Assembly (NCBI RefSeq): GCF_022760835.1
Contig: NZ_JAKTNQ010000010.1
Span: forward strand, 1 to 64,000
DNA length: 64,000 bases
Direction of reading: 5' to 3'
DNA from: Thermus altitudinis
GTDB taxonomy: Bacteria; Deinococcota; Deinococci; Deinococcales; Thermaceae
A model generated the notes under the pieces. That model was not told the origin of the DNA, did no database searches, and was given only the letters and a program-made list of their open reading frames with translations. Made by a program: the position numbers and the translations under genes. This document shows positions 43,972 to 53,720 of this stretch, one piece after another (within the stretch, counting starts at the first letter, position 1; each line of letters starts with the position of its first letter).

Positions 43972-44692
43972 CAAGTGGGCACAGATCAAGCGCAAAAAAG
44001 CCGCCAACGACCTCAAGCGCGGTAAGATCATCTCTAAGCACCTAAGGGCCATCCAGGCGGCCGCCCGAGCCGGGGGAAGCCCCTACCCCGAGGCCAACGT
44101 CCAGCTGCGCAACGCCATAGAGGCGGCCCGGGCCGACGATGTCCCCATGGAAAACATTGAGCGCCTCCTGCAAAAGCTTCAAGGCGGGGGGGATGGCGCC
44201 GAGCAGTACGAGGAGATCGTCTACGAGGGCTATGCCCCAGGCGGCGTGGCCCTTTTGGTCTATGCCCTCACCGACAACCGCAACCGCACCGCCGGCGAGG
44301 TGCGCCACGTCTTCAACAAGTACGGGGGTTCCCTGGGGGCTTCGGGCAGCGTGGCCTGGCAGTTTGAGCGCAAAGGGGTGATCGTCTGCCAAAACTCCGA
44401 GGCCGCCCAGGAAGCGGCCATAGAACTTGGGGCCTTGGACCTCGAGGAGGAAGGGGAAAGCCTCACCCTCTACACCGACCCCGCCGATGCCTACCGCATC
44501 GCCGAGGAGCTCAAGGGGCGGGGCATCCCCGTGGAGGCGGTGGAAGTGGTGCAGCACCCCCAGAACACCGTGGCCCTCTCCCCGGAAGAGGCGGCCAAGG
44601 TGATGCGCCTGGTGGAGGCCCTGGAGGACCTGGACGACGTGCAGCACGTCTACACCAACCTGGACCCTGCTAGCCTCCAGGTGGAAGCCTGA
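43958..44692 (+). CDS. YebC/PmpR family protein
   Basis: 244 residues; strong family match from MAGHSKWAQIKRKKAANDLKR onward, with ENIERLLQKLQGG, YEGYAPGGVALLV, LTDNRNRTAGEVRHVFNK and GGSLGASGSVAWQF. The family was long called a transcriptional regulator; recent work links YebC-type proteins to ribosomes stalled at polyproline. Its start lies within the end of the antiporter gene, with TATAAT and GTGAGGTGAGCC upstream, so it can be transcribed independently. Confidence 0.93.
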   Translation: MAGHSKWAQIKRKKAANDLKRGKIISKHLRAIQAAARAGGSPYPEANVQLRNAIEAARADDVPMENIERLLQKLQGGGDGAEQYEEIVYEGYAPGGVALLVYALTDNRNRTAGEVRHVFNKYGGSLGASGSVAWQFERKGVIVCQNSEAAQEAAIELGALDLEEEGESLTLYTDPADAYRIAEELKGRGIPVEAVEVVQHPQNTVALSPEEAAKVMRLVEALEDLDDVQHVYTNLDPASLQVEA

Positions 44693-44697
44693 TACCG

Positions 44698-44769
44698 CCC
44701 CACCCTGGCTTGCGCCAGGGTGGGGGCTCCGGGAAGGACCTTGGTGGCCTGGGGTTAACCCAGGCCACC
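44698..44769. terminator. Two hairpins between convergent yebC and secA
   Basis: First hairpin CCCCACCCTGGC / GCCAGGGTGGGG (44698-44725, loop TTGC). Second GGTGGCCTGGG / CCCAGGCCACC (44743-44769, loop GTTAA). Both are perfect. The pair fits termination from both directions, although T-runs are lacking. Confidence 0.65.
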
Positions 44770-44773
44770 TTCC

Positions 44774-47770
44774 CTACTCCTTCTTGCGCTTCTTCTCCTC
44801 CCGCATCAGCCGCCGGCGCTCGGCCCGGGAAAGACCCGGCTGGGGAGGTGGGGTGGCAGGGCGCTTCTTCTCCACGCCAAAGGACCGGGCCTCCTCCTTA
44901 GGGGAGGGAACGGGCACGTACGGGGCTTCCCGCACCGGGCGCACGGGCTCCGCCTCCACCTTGAGCCGGAAGAGGAACTTGGCCACCTCCCCTTTGATGA
45001 AGCCCACCATGTCGTTGAAAAGCCGGGTGGCCTCAATCTTGTACTCCTGGAAGGGGTCTTTTTGCCCGTAGCCCCGGAGGAAGATGCCCTGCCGGAGCAC
45101 ATCCAGGTTGTGAAGGTGCTCCTTCCAGGCGGAGTCCACCACATTGAGGATCACGAAGCGCTCCACCGCCCGCATGAGGGGTGGGGAAAGCTCCACCTCC
45201 CTGGCCTCGTAGGCCTTTAGGGCCGCCTCCACCAGGCGTTCCACGCCCTCTTCGGGCTTCAGGGCGCGGAGGTCTTCAAAGGGGAAGCCTTCCAGCTGGG
45301 GCACGGTGTCCAGGAGGGTGGCCTTGAGGGCCTCGAGGTCCCAGTCCTCCGGGTGCACCTGGGGGTTGAGGACGTTTTCCGCTATCCCAGCCACCGTCTC
45401 CTCCACCATGCCCAAGGCCGCTTCCTTCACCTCCTCGTCCTTGCCCAAGAGGATTAGGCGGCGCTGGGCGTAGATGACCTCCCGCTGGCGGGCCATCACG
45501 TCGTCAAACTGCAAAAGCTGCTTGCGGATGGCGAAGTTCCGGTCCTCCACCCGCTTTTGTGCCCGCTCAATGGACCGGGTCACCATGGGGTGCTCTATGG
45601 GCTCGGAATCGTCAAAGCCCATGCGGTCCAGCATGGCGATGACCCGGTCCGAGGCAAAGAGGCGCATGAGATCGTCGTCAAAGCTGACATAAAAGCGGCT
45701 TCCCCCCGGGTCCCCCTGGCGCCCGGCGCGGCCCCGGAGCTGGTTGTCAATGCGGCGGGACTCGTGCCGCTCGGTGCCCAGGATGAAAAGCCCTCCCAGC
45801 CCTCGCACCCTCTCCTCGTCCGCCTTGCACTCCTCCCGGATCTGGCGGATCCTTTCCTGAAGCTCGGGCTTGATTCCCAGCTCCTGGGCCAGGGCCCGGG
45901 CCTCCTCCTCCTGGCCCGCCACCATCTTCTTGATGAAGAGCTCCACCTTCCACTCGTAACGGTCAAAGCCCTCCTTCTCCAGAAGGGCCGCCGCCAGGTA
46001 CTCGGGGTTTCCGCCCAGCTTGATGTCCGTGCCCCGGCCCGCCATGTTGGTGGCGATGGTGACCGTCTTGCTCCGGCCGGCCTGGGCCACGATCTCCGCC
46101 TCCTTGGCGTGGTGCTTGGCGTTGAGCACCTGGTGGGGGATGCCCTGGCGCAGCACGGCCAGGGTGTGCACCGCCCGTTTCAGACCTTCCCAAGCCGCCC
46201 TCAGGTTGCCTTTGGCCGGGATGAGCTCCTCAAAGGGGGCCAGGTCCTCGTCCTTGAGCTGGGTGGGCTTTTCCAAGAGCTTCCTCAGGCGCTCCCACGC
46301 CTCCCCCTGCTGCTTCTGGCTGGCCTTCTTGAATAGCTCCAGGCGCATCTCCAACCGGGGCAGGTAGAGGCGGGGCTCCTTGAGCATCTGGGAGAGCCTT
46401 TCCGACTTCTCAATGCTGATGGTGCCCACCAAGACGGGCTGGCCCCTCTCGTACTTCTCGGCGATCTCCTCCACCACCGCATAGAACTTGCCCTTTTCCG
46501 TGCGGTAGACCACATCGGGCAAGTCCTTGCGGATCATGGGACGGTTGGTGGGCACCACCACCACGTCCATGCCGTAGATCTCCTGGAACTCCTTCTCCTC
46601 GGTCTTGGCGGTACCGGTCATGCCCGCCCGCTTCTCGTAGAGGCGGAAGAAGTTCTGGTAGGTGATGGTGGCCAGGGTCTGGTTCTCCCGCTCTATGCGC
46701 ACCCCCTCCTTGGCCTCTATGGCCTGGTGCAGGCCCTCCCCATACCGCCGCCCCGGCATGAGCCGGCCGGTGAACTCGTCCACGATGATCACCTGGCCGT
46801 CTTGGACGATGTAGTCCCGGTCCCGGTGGTAGAGCTCCTTGGCCCGGATGGCCTGGATGAGCATGTGGGCCAGCTCCATGTTCTCCGGGCTGAAAAGCCC
46901 TTCCACCCCCAAGAGCTTTTCCGCCTTGGCGATGCCCTGGAGGGTGAGGTGCACGGAGCGGTTCTTCTCCTCAATGGTGTAGTCCCCCGTGGGCTCCTTG
47001 CGCACCCCGGGCTCGGCGGGCAGGCCCCTTTCCAGCTTCTTGGCGATCTCCGCCATCTTGTAGTAGAGGTCGGTGGCCTTCTCCGCGGGGCCCGAGATGA
47101 TGAGGGGGGTGCGGGCCTCGTCAATGAGGATGGAGTCCACCTCGTCAATGATGGCGTAGTGCAAGGGGGTATCGTGGCGCAGGACCAGCTGGTCCGGGGC
47201 TATGGCCATGTTGTCCCGCAGGTAGTCAAAGCCCAGCTCGGAGTTGGTCACGTAAGTGACGTCCGCCAGGTAGGCCTTGCGGCGCTCCTCGGGGGTGGAG
47301 CTGTGCTGGATCGCCCCCACGCTGAGGCCCAGGCCCCGGTACACGGGCCCCATCCACTCGGCGTCGCGCCGGGCCAGGTAGTCGTTCACCGTGACCACGT
47401 GCACACCCTTACCCCTCAGGGCGTTCAAGGCCACGGCCAGGGTGGCCACCAGGGTCTTCCCCTCCCCGGTCTTCATCTCGGCGATCTTGCCCTCGTGGAG
47501 GACCGCCCCGCCGATGAGCTGCACGTCAAAGTGGCGCAGGCCCAAATAGCGCTTGGCGGATTCCCGGGTCAGAGCGAAGGCCATGGGGAGAAGCTCCTCC
47601 AGGCTTGCCCCCTTTTGGTGTTTCTCCCTGAGTTCCCCATAGGCCGCAGCCAGGTCAGGGATCTCCTCCACCTCCGGCTCCAGCCGGTTGGTGGGCTCCA
47701 CCACTTGCTTGTAGTAGCGGGCGATCTCCCGCTCGTTGTTGTCAAAAAGCTTCCGTATGAGGCCCAGCAT
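44774..47770 (-). CDS. secA: Preprotein translocase ATPase SecA
   Basis: 998 residues, close to the T. thermophilus length. Walker [12 protein letters not shown] near 103, [19 protein letters not shown], preprotein cross-linking domain, second nucleotide-binding domain with [18 protein letters not shown]-type sequence and [23 protein letters not shown], then helical wing and scaffold domains. The C-terminal tail is basic and Pro-rich and lacks the zinc-binding Cys motif found in E. coli SecA. It drives secretion through SecYEG. Upstream, TACAAT is a possible -10. Confidence 0.97.
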   Translation of the reverse strand: MLGLIRKLFDNNEREIARYYKQVVEPTNRLEPEVEEIPDLAAAYGELREKHQKGASLEELLPMAFALTRESAKRYLGLRHFDVQLIGGAVLHEGKIAEMKTGEGKTLVATLAVALNALRGKGVHVVTVNDYLARRDAEWMGPVYRGLGLSVGAIQHSSTPEERRKAYLADVTYVTNSELGFDYLRDNMAIAPDQLVLRHDTPLHYAIIDEVDSILIDEARTPLIISGPAEKATDLYYKMAEIAKKLERGLPAEPGVRKEPTGDYTIEEKNRSVHLTLQGIAKAEKLLGVEGLFSPENMELAHMLIQAIRAKELYHRDRDYIVQDGQVIIVDEFTGRLMPGRRYGEGLHQAIEAKEGVRIERENQTLATITYQNFFRLYEKRAGMTGTAKTEEKEFQEIYGMDVVVVPTNRPMIRKDLPDVVYRTEKGKFYAVVEEIAEKYERGQPVLVGTISIEKSERLSQMLKEPRLYLPRLEMRLELFKKASQKQQGEAWERLRKLLEKPTQLKDEDLAPFEELIPAKGNLRAAWEGLKRAVHTLAVLRQGIPHQVLNAKHHAKEAEIVAQAGRSKTVTIATNMAGRGTDIKLGGNPEYLAAALLEKEGFDRYEWKVELFIKKMVAGQEEEARALAQELGIKPELQERIRQIREECKADEERVRGLGGLFILGTERHESRRIDNQLRGRAGRQGDPGGSRFYVSFDDDLMRLFASDRVIAMLDRMGFDDSEPIEHPMVTRSIERAQKRVEDRNFAIRKQLLQFDDVMARQREVIYAQRRLILLGKDEEVKEAALGMVEETVAGIAENVLNPQVHPEDWDLEALKATLLDTVPQLEGFPFEDLRALKPEEGVERLVEAALKAYEAREVELSPPLMRAVERFVILNVVDSAWKEHLHNLDVLRQGIFLRGYGQKDPFQEYKIEATRLFNDMVGFIKGEVAKFLFRLKVEAEPVRPVREAPYVPVPSPKEEARSFGVEKKRPATPPPQPGLSRAERRRLMREEKKRKKE

Positions 47771-47808
47771 CCTAAGGCCGATTGTACCCCTATTGGATGA
47801 GAAAGCCT

Positions 47809-48780
47809 TCAGGCCTCTTCCAAGGGCCAGTAGGCAGTGGCCCCCAAGGATAAGGGGCTAGGGGCAACACCCGCTTGGTGGCGCCGCCAGGCGGCCAAGG
47901 CCACCATGGCCCCGTTATCCTGGGAAAGCCCTTTAGGGGGGAAGTAGACGGTGAGCCCCGCCTCCTGGAAGCGGGCCTGCAGGGCGCGGTTGGCCGCCAC
48001 CCCCCCCGCCACCAGGAGCACCCGGTGGCCGGTGTCCTTGGCGGCCCGGAGGACCACCTGGGCCAAATGTTCCACCGCCGCCTCCTGGAAGCCCTTGGCC
48101 AAGGCCGGGGCCTCGTGCCCCGCCTCCAGAAGCTGCACCGCCTTGGTCTTAAGGCCGGAGAAGCTGAAGTCATAGCCCTTCTGCTCCCGTAGGGGCACCG
48201 GGAAGGGCACCTTCTCCTTGGCCTCCTGGGCCAGACGTTCGATCTCCGGCCCCCCGGGAAACCCCAGGCCCAGAAGCCTGGCCACCTTATCAAAGGCCTC
48301 CCCGGCGGCATCGTCCCGGGTGGCCCCCAGGAGGCGGTAGCGGCCCAAGGCCTCCACCAGGAAGAGGTGGGTGTGCCCCCCGGAGGCCACCAGGGCCAGG
48401 AAAGGGGGGTTTAAGCCCTCGGGCCAAGCGGCCACAATGTGGGCCTCGAGGTGGTGGATGGCGTAAAAGGGCCTATCCAGGGCCCAAGCCAGCCCCTTGG
48501 CGAAGGTGTATCCCACCAGCAGGGCCCCGATGAGCCCCGGACCCCGGGTAGCCGCCACCAGGGAGAGGTCCTTGGGCCCGATCCCCGCCTGGGCCAAGGC
48601 CTCCTTCACCAGGAGGGGAAGGGCCTTGAGGTGCTCGCGGCTCGCCAGCTCGGGCACCACCCCGCCAAAGGCCTGGTGCAGGGCCACCTGGCTGGCCACC
48701 AGGTTGACCACCACCTCCCCATCCCGTACCAAGCCCACCCCGGTGTCGTCGCACGAGGTGTCTATGCCCAAAGTCCACAT
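47809..48780 (-). CDS. tsaD: tRNA N6-adenosine threonylcarbamoyltransferase TsaD
   Basis: 323 residues from ATG 48780. ASKHA fold with [14 protein letters not shown] at the start, [11 protein letters not shown], the metal ligands in [24 protein letters not shown] and [12 protein letters not shown]. It makes the t6A37 modification of ANN-decoding tRNAs together with TsaB, C and E, which are not in the window. Clear ribosome site GGAGGAAAGG. Confidence 0.95.
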   Translation of the reverse strand: MWTLGIDTSCDDTGVGLVRDGEVVVNLVASQVALHQAFGGVVPELASREHLKALPLLVKEALAQAGIGPKDLSLVAATRGPGLIGALLVGYTFAKGLAWALDRPFYAIHHLEAHIVAAWPEGLNPPFLALVASGGHTHLFLVEALGRYRLLGATRDDAAGEAFDKVARLLGLGFPGGPEIERLAQEAKEKVPFPVPLREQKGYDFSFSGLKTKAVQLLEAGHEAPALAKGFQEAAVEHLAQVVLRAAKDTGHRVLLVAGGVAANRALQARFQEAGLTVYFPPKGLSQDNGAMVALAAWRRHQAGVAPSPLSLGATAYWPLEEA

Positions 48781-48882
48781 AGCCTTTCCTCCAAACCCCC
48801 GCCCCGGGAATCCGGACCTGCCCAAGCCCCTGGGCCCTTACTACCCTAGCAGACGCCGAGGGGCCCGGCTAGGCTAAGGGGG

Positions 48883-50211
48883 ATGCTCTGGCTCCTCCTC
48901 CCGGTCCTCCTCCTGGTCTACCTCCTCTACCGGGCGAGGAGGCCCAGGGTGCGCCCCTGGGCGGGGGTGTGGCTTTGGTCAAGGGGCAGGAGGAGGCGCT
49001 TGCGGCCGCGGTGGGACCTAAGGCTCCTCCTCCTCCTCCTGGGGGCGGCCCTCATGGTCCTGGCCCTCGAGGACCCTCCCTTAGGACCCTCCCCCCTGGT
49101 CCTGGTGGTGGACGCCTCCGCCAGCATGGCCGCCCGGGAAGGGGCCAAAACCCGGCTGGACCTGGCTAAGGAAAGGCTCCTTCCCCTTCTGGAAAGGACC
49201 CCGGAGGCGGTGCTGGTGCGGGCGGGGGAAAGGCCTGAAGCCTTTGGCCCCGCCCCGGGCATCGCCCTAAAGGGGAGGCTTTTAGAGCTGGAGGCCAAGG
49301 ACCGGGAGGCCCGGCTGGAGGAAGCCATCGCCTTAGGCAGAAGGCTCCTAAAGGCCCCCGTGGTGGTGGCCAGCGACGCCCCCCCGCCCCCCGGGGTAGA
49401 GGGGTACATCGGCGTGGGGACTCCCCAGGAGAACCTGGGGATCGTGGCCGTGGCCCCGGGGTTCTTGGCCCTGGGGAACAGCGCGGGGCGTACCCTCACC
49501 GCCCGGGTGGAGGTGGGGGGCAAGGTGGAGGAGGTGCCGGTCCCCCCCGGGGGCTTTGCCCGGCTGGAGAAGCTTCCCTCCACCTTCACCGCCCGCCTCC
49601 TAAACGGGGACGCCCTAGACCTGGACGACCAGGCCAGCTTCGGCCTTAGGCGGCCTGGGGTGGTCTACCCCAAGGCCCCCGCCCTGGAGAGGCTCTTCCT
49701 GCTCCTGGGAACGGCCCCGGGGGACGAGGTGGAGGTGCGCATCGGGGTACCGGAGGGCCTGCCCGATAGGCCCACCCTCTACCTGGCCCCCCAAGGGGGG
49801 AACCCGGTCCCGGTCCTGGCCACCACCCCCCATCCCCTCCTGGAAGGCGTGGCCCTCTTGGGCGAACGCCTGCCCTCCCCTCCACCCCCCAAAGGGCCCT
49901 GGCAACCCCTAGCCGAGGGCGAGGAGGGGGAGCTCATCTTCTTCAGCGAAAAGGGGCTATACCTACCGCCTTTGGCGGCCATCCAGGACCGTCCCTTTTT
50001 CCCCATCTTGGTCTACAACTTCCTCAGGCCCTACCGGGAGGTGCGAAGCGGGCTTCTCTCCCCAGGGGAAACCCTACTCCCCACCCCCGGGCCCAGCTTC
50101 CTGCCCAAGGAGCAAGGGGGAGCAGGCCGCTATTTGGCCCTCCTGGCCGCCATGGTCCTCCTCCTGGAGGCCTTCCTCTTCCGCCCAAGGCCAGAAGCCC
50201 AAAAGGGATAA
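48883..50211 (+). CDS. Membrane protein with degraded VWA domain (BatA-like)
   Basis: 442 residues: two N-terminal helices (about 2-18 and 47-65), a VWA-like domain whose first strand reads LVLVVDASASMAARE (MIDAS DxSxS), a long beta-rich middle, and a C-terminal helix (about 415-432). This follows BatA/DUF4159-type proteins that usually lie with MoxR ATPases and DUF58 genes; none is adjacent. Function unknown. TAGGCT is seven bases upstream of the ATG, and AAGGGGG could also act as a ribosome site. Confidence 0.7.
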   Translation: MLWLLLPVLLLVYLLYRARRPRVRPWAGVWLWSRGRRRRLRPRWDLRLLLLLLGAALMVLALEDPPLGPSPLVLVVDASASMAAREGAKTRLDLAKERLLPLLERTPEAVLVRAGERPEAFGPAPGIALKGRLLELEAKDREARLEEAIALGRRLLKAPVVVASDAPPPPGVEGYIGVGTPQENLGIVAVAPGFLALGNSAGRTLTARVEVGGKVEEVPVPPGGFARLEKLPSTFTARLLNGDALDLDDQASFGLRRPGVVYPKAPALERLFLLLGTAPGDEVEVRIGVPEGLPDRPTLYLAPQGGNPVPVLATTPHPLLEGVALLGERLPSPPPPKGPWQPLAEGEEGELIFFSEKGLYLPPLAAIQDRPFFPILVYNFLRPYREVRSGLLSPGETLLPTPGPSFLPKEQGGAGRYLALLAAMVLLLEAFLFRPRPEAQKG

Positions 50212-50275
50212 GGCCCCCCTTGGCCCCATCCCCCTTGGCTTGGCGAAAGCCCCGGTGGGGTGGCATAGTGGGCCC

Positions 50276-50701
50276 ATGCGCTTCCGTCCCTTTAGCGAGC
50301 TGGATCTGGATCTCCTGAACCGGGTGGCGGGAAACCGGCCCCTAAGCCGGGGAGCAGTGCGCTTTTTCGCCCGCACCGGGCACTCCTTCCTGGCGGAGGA
50401 AGGGGAGGAGCCCAAGGGCTTCGCCCTGGCCCAGGCCCTTTGGCAAGGGGAGGCCACTACGGTCCTCATAAGCCGGATAGAGGGTGAGGACCAGGCCACC
50501 CTGGAAGGCCTCCTGGCGGCCGTGGTGAAAAGCGCCTACGACGCTGGGGTCTACGAGGTGGCCCTGCACCTGGACCCCAACCGGGAAGCCCTCAAAAGGG
50601 CTCTAGAGGCCCAGGGATTCCACCTAGGCCCCCTGGTGCTGGCGGTGCGCATCCTGGGAAGCCGGGGGGCAAGGGGGGAGGCCCGGGGCGTTCTAGAATA
50701 G
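50276..50701 (+). CDS. DUF1999 family protein, GNAT fold
   Basis: 141 residues, nearly collinear with the Thermus-specific DUF1999 protein of known structure (RFRPFSELDLDLLNRVAGNR, FFARTGHSFLAEEGEEPKGF, YDAGVYEVALHLDPNREAL). It has a GNAT-like acetyltransferase fold; substrate unknown. The start is supported by a full promoter, TTGGCG, 18 bases, CATAGT, then six bases to the ATG. Confidence 0.82.
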   Translation: MRFRPFSELDLDLLNRVAGNRPLSRGAVRFFARTGHSFLAEEGEEPKGFALAQALWQGEATTVLISRIEGEDQATLEGLLAAVVKSAYDAGVYEVALHLDPNREALKRALEAQGFHLGPLVLAVRILGSRGARGEARGVLE

Positions 50702-50705
50702 GGGC

Positions 50706-50915
50706 ATGAACCGCGTCCTCATCGGCATCCGGGGGGAGCCCACCCCAGAGGGCATGGAACGGATCCTTGCGGCCTTGCGGAGCCTGGAGGGAACCTCCGA
50801 GGTCCAGGCCACCGGCCCCGCCCAGGTCCTGGTGGAGTACGACCCCCAGGTCCTCACGGTGATGGACCTGTTGCGCACCATCCGGGAGGAGGGCTTCCTG
50901 GCAGGGATGCTCTAA
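50706..50915 (+). CDS. Small HMA-like ferredoxin-fold protein
   Basis: 69 residues with an HMA-like beta-alpha-beta-beta-alpha-beta pattern: NRVLIGIRGEPTPEGMERIL, VQATGPAQVLVEYDPQVL, LLRTIREEGFLAGML. The metal-binding CxxC of heavy-metal carriers is absent (the loop has GEPTP), so copper binding by that route is unlikely. TAGAAT lies six bases before the ATG and overlaps the stop of the preceding gene. Function unknown. Confidence 0.65.
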   Translation: MNRVLIGIRGEPTPEGMERILAALRSLEGTSEVQATGPAQVLVEYDPQVLTVMDLLRTIREEGFLAGML

Positions 50916-50919
50916 GGGG

Positions 50920-51624
50920 CTACCTTCGGGAAGGCATCTCCTCCGGAACGCTGAGCAGGCTATTACCATCGCCTCCCTGTCCCTCCCCTTGCCCTACTGG
51001 GGGAGGGCATTCAGGCCCACCCCCAGTGGACCCCGCCCCGCCTGGGGTGCCACCGGCGGGTGGGGAAGGCGCGGGGCTTCCGCCTCCCTTCCCAGGAGGA
51101 GGGAGCAACCTGTCCTCCACCCCCTGGGAGAGCCCCTGGAAGAGGCGCTCACTAAAGCCCAAGACCACCCCTAGTCCGTACACCGAGGGGGGCTGGAGCA
51201 GGCCCGTAACCCCTTCCCCAAGGAGCTTTAGCCCCACCCCCAGTTCCACAACCAACACCCCCAGGAGGGCCGCAAGCCCACCCAGTACAGGGGACAGAAA
51301 CAGGGGTACCCAGTAAGCCCCGTAGTCCGTGGGAAGCCTGTCGGTTCGCACCACCCGTAGGAGCCGGGAAAGCAGGCCGCCCCCGAAACCGGCAAGGAAT
51401 AGAAAAAGGGGTTGAACGGAGCCAAAAACCTCCATTAAGAATGACTTCCATAAAAGAATCAAGGCGGCCGCCACCAACAGTCCCAGCCAAAGGAGATACG
51501 TACCCTTGTTGTGAAGGGTAAGGAGCCGGGCGTACTGGGTGTCGCGGGCATTATAGAGGTCGGCTAAAAACTCCTGCAAAAGGGTCCTCCTCCCCTCTAG
51601 CCCCTCCTCCCCTTCCTGGCACAA
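50920..51624 (-). CDS. Unrecognised membrane protein with Gly/Pro-rich tail
   Basis: 234 residues with two to three membrane helices (about 45-65, 70-92 and 110-135) and a low-complexity C-terminal tail rich in Gly and Pro (about 175-225). The best start seems to be a TTG at 51624; no ATG lies near the N-terminus, so the start is uncertain. It follows the next small membrane protein gene on the same strand by 27 bases. No family recognised. Tail length may vary between strains. Confidence 0.5.
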   Translation of the reverse strand: MCQEGEEGLEGRRTLLQEFLADLYNARDTQYARLLTLHNKGTYLLWLGLLVAAALILLWKSFLMEVFGSVQPLFLFLAGFGGGLLSRLLRVVRTDRLPTDYGAYWVPLFLSPVLGGLAALLGVLVVELGVGLKLLGEGVTGLLQPPSVYGLGVVLGFSERLFQGLSQGVEDRLLPPPGKGGGSPAPSPPAGGTPGGAGSTGGGPECPPPVGQGEGQGGDGNSLLSVPEEMPSRR

Positions 51625-51651
51625 GGCCCGCCTTAGGCACTCCCTCCAGAC

Positions 51652-52026
51652 CTAGGCCTTTCCCTCCGAAAGCTCCTCCAGCTCCCCCAGCCCCCGCTTC
51701 AAGCGTGCCCGCACCCGGGGGTCATCAAAGTCCTTGGCCATCTGGCGCTCTGCCGCGTGGATCAGCCGCCAAGCTGCCATCTCCCGCTGACCGTTCCAAA
51801 GGAGGAAGTAGGACCACTGGCTTCCGCCTTCACCTAGCACTATCTCTGCCTCATCGGGGAGTCCCCCTTGCCCGGCCGGTTGCTCCTTCTTTAAGCGAAC
51901 CACCTCCGCCTTGGCTAGGTGCCAGGAAGGACTGGCCACACCAAAAGCCTTGGCCAGCTGAAAGAGCACCCCTATCAGCACGAGAGGCAATAGGGTCCAA
52001 AGCACGCCCAGTACGGGTTCCCACAT
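51652..52026 (-). CDS. Unrecognised small membrane-anchored protein
   Basis: 124 residues: one N-terminal helix (about 5-25) and a soluble, charged remainder (AEVVRLKKEQPAGQ, ending in a helical ARLKRGLGELEELSEGKA). No known motif. It follows the repeat lipoprotein gene on the same strand, with a hairpin between them. These two genes and the lipoprotein make an accessory block between conserved genes. Confidence 0.6.
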   Translation of the reverse strand: MWEPVLGVLWTLLPLVLIGVLFQLAKAFGVASPSWHLAKAEVVRLKKEQPAGQGGLPDEAEIVLGEGGSQWSYFLLWNGQREMAAWRLIHAAERQMAKDFDDPRVRARLKRGLGELEELSEGKA

Positions 52027-52051
52027 GCTTCATCCTCTCTGCTGCCCAAGC

Positions 52052-52079
52052 CCCGGGCGGGGGTTTCCCCCCGCCCGGG
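52052..52079 (-). terminator. Hairpin after the repeat lipoprotein gene
   Basis: CCCGGGCGGGGG (52052-52063) pairs with the Cs and CGCCCGGG ending at 52079, loop TTTC. Very GC-rich stem nine bases after the stop, with no T-run. Confidence 0.55.
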
Positions 52080-52087
52080 AAGGGACA

Positions 52088-53720
52088 TTAGGGAGAGGTA
52101 ACGATGGTACCCCAATCCCCCACGGCCACGAAGCGACCGTTGGCGTAGGTGACGCCATTGAGTTCGTTCCCCGTCCCTGAGGCCCGCAGGGTCCAGTTCT
52201 CCCCATCCGGGGAGGTGAGGATGATGCCACCACTCCCTACGGCCACGTAGAGGCCGTTCCCGTAGGCGACGCCATTGAGCCAGGCCCATGTCCCCGAGGC
52301 CCGCGGGATCCAGCTCTCCCCATCCTGGGAGGTGAGGATGGTGCCATCCCTCCCTACCGCCACGAAGAGGCCGTTCCCATAGGTGACGCCATAGAGCTCC
52401 CTGCTCGTCCCCGAGGCCTGCTGCGTCCAGCTCACCCCATCCGGGGAGGTGAGGATGGTGCCATTCCCCCCTACGGCCACGAAGAGGCCGTTCCCGTAGG
52501 TGACGCCGTAGAGGTGGTTCCCCGTCCCCGAGGTCTGCTGGGTCCAGCTCACCCCATTCGGGGAGGTGAGGATGGTGCCGCCAGTCCCCACAGCCACGAA
52601 GAGGCCGTTGTAGGTGACGCCCACGAGGTTGCTCCCTATCCCCGTGCCCCGCGCGGTCCAGCTCACCCCATCCTGGGAGGTGAGGATGGCACCCCCCTGT
52701 CCCCCGGCCACAAAGAGGCCGTTCCCGTAAGTGACGCTAAAGGGCCGGGTCCATGGCGGCGCGGCCCGTTGGGTCCAGCTCGTCCCATTGGAAGAGGTGA
52801 GGATGGTGTCCCCCTCTCCCACGGCCACGAAGAGGCCATTCCCGTAGGTGACGCCATAGAGGTCGTTCCACGCCCCCAAGGCCCGCGGGGTCCAGCTCTC
52901 CCCATCGGAAGAGGTGAAGATGGTGCTACCACTCACCACCCCCTCGGCCACAAAAGCCACTCCCCCCACGGCCACAAAGAGGCCGTCCTTGAAGGTGACA
53001 CCATAGAGCGAGCCCTCCCCATCCAGGTCTTGCCGGGTCCAGCTAGCCCCATCGGAAGAGGTGAGGATGGTCTCATTCCCCACCACCACAAAGAGGCCGT
53101 TCCCGTGGGTGACGCCATAGAGGGAGTTCACCACCCCCGAGGCCTGCTCTGTCCAGCTCTCCCCATCCGGGGAGGTGAGGATGGTGCCACTACCCCCTAT
53201 GGCCACGAAGCGACCGTTCCCGTAGGTAACGCCAAAGAGGTCGCTATCAGTCCCCGAGGCCTGCTCTGTCCAGCTCTCCCCATCCGGGGAGGTGAGGATG
53301 GTGCCATCCCTCCCTACGGCCACGAAGAGGTCGTTGGCGTAGGTGACGCCATAGAGGTGGTTCCCCGTCCCCGAGGTCCGCGGGGTCCAGTTCACCCCAT
53401 TGGAAGAAGTGAGGATAGTGCCCCAGCTTCCCACGGCCACAAAGAGGCCGTTCCCGTAGGTGACGCCATTGAGCCAGGCCCATGTCCCCGAGGTCTGCTC
53501 TGTCCAACTCTCCCCATCTGGGGAGGTGAGGATGGTGCCATCCCTCCCTACGGCCACGAAGAGGCCGTTCCCGTAAGCGACGCCATAGAGCTCCCTGCTC
53601 GTCCCCGAGGCCCGCGGGGTCCAGTTCACCCCATCCGGGGAGGTGAGGATGGTGCCACCACTCCCTACGGCCACGAAGCGGCCGTTCCCGTGGGTGACAT
53701 GATTAAGGGGCGCACCGGTC
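52088..53720 (-). repeat. 14 tandem coding repeats of about 120 bases
   Basis: The C-terminal two thirds of the lipoprotein gene is an in-frame tandem array, unit about 114-126 bases. Many units are nearly identical at DNA level (GGTGAGGATGGTGCCATCCC recurs). Units near both ends share the same order of variants (SREL, then RDG, then TWAWLNG), suggesting duplication of multi-unit blocks. Confidence 0.85.

Noticed and set aside
52088-53720. CRISPR array
   Set aside because: The repeats are about 120 bases, in frame and coding, with no short repeat/variable spacer pattern.
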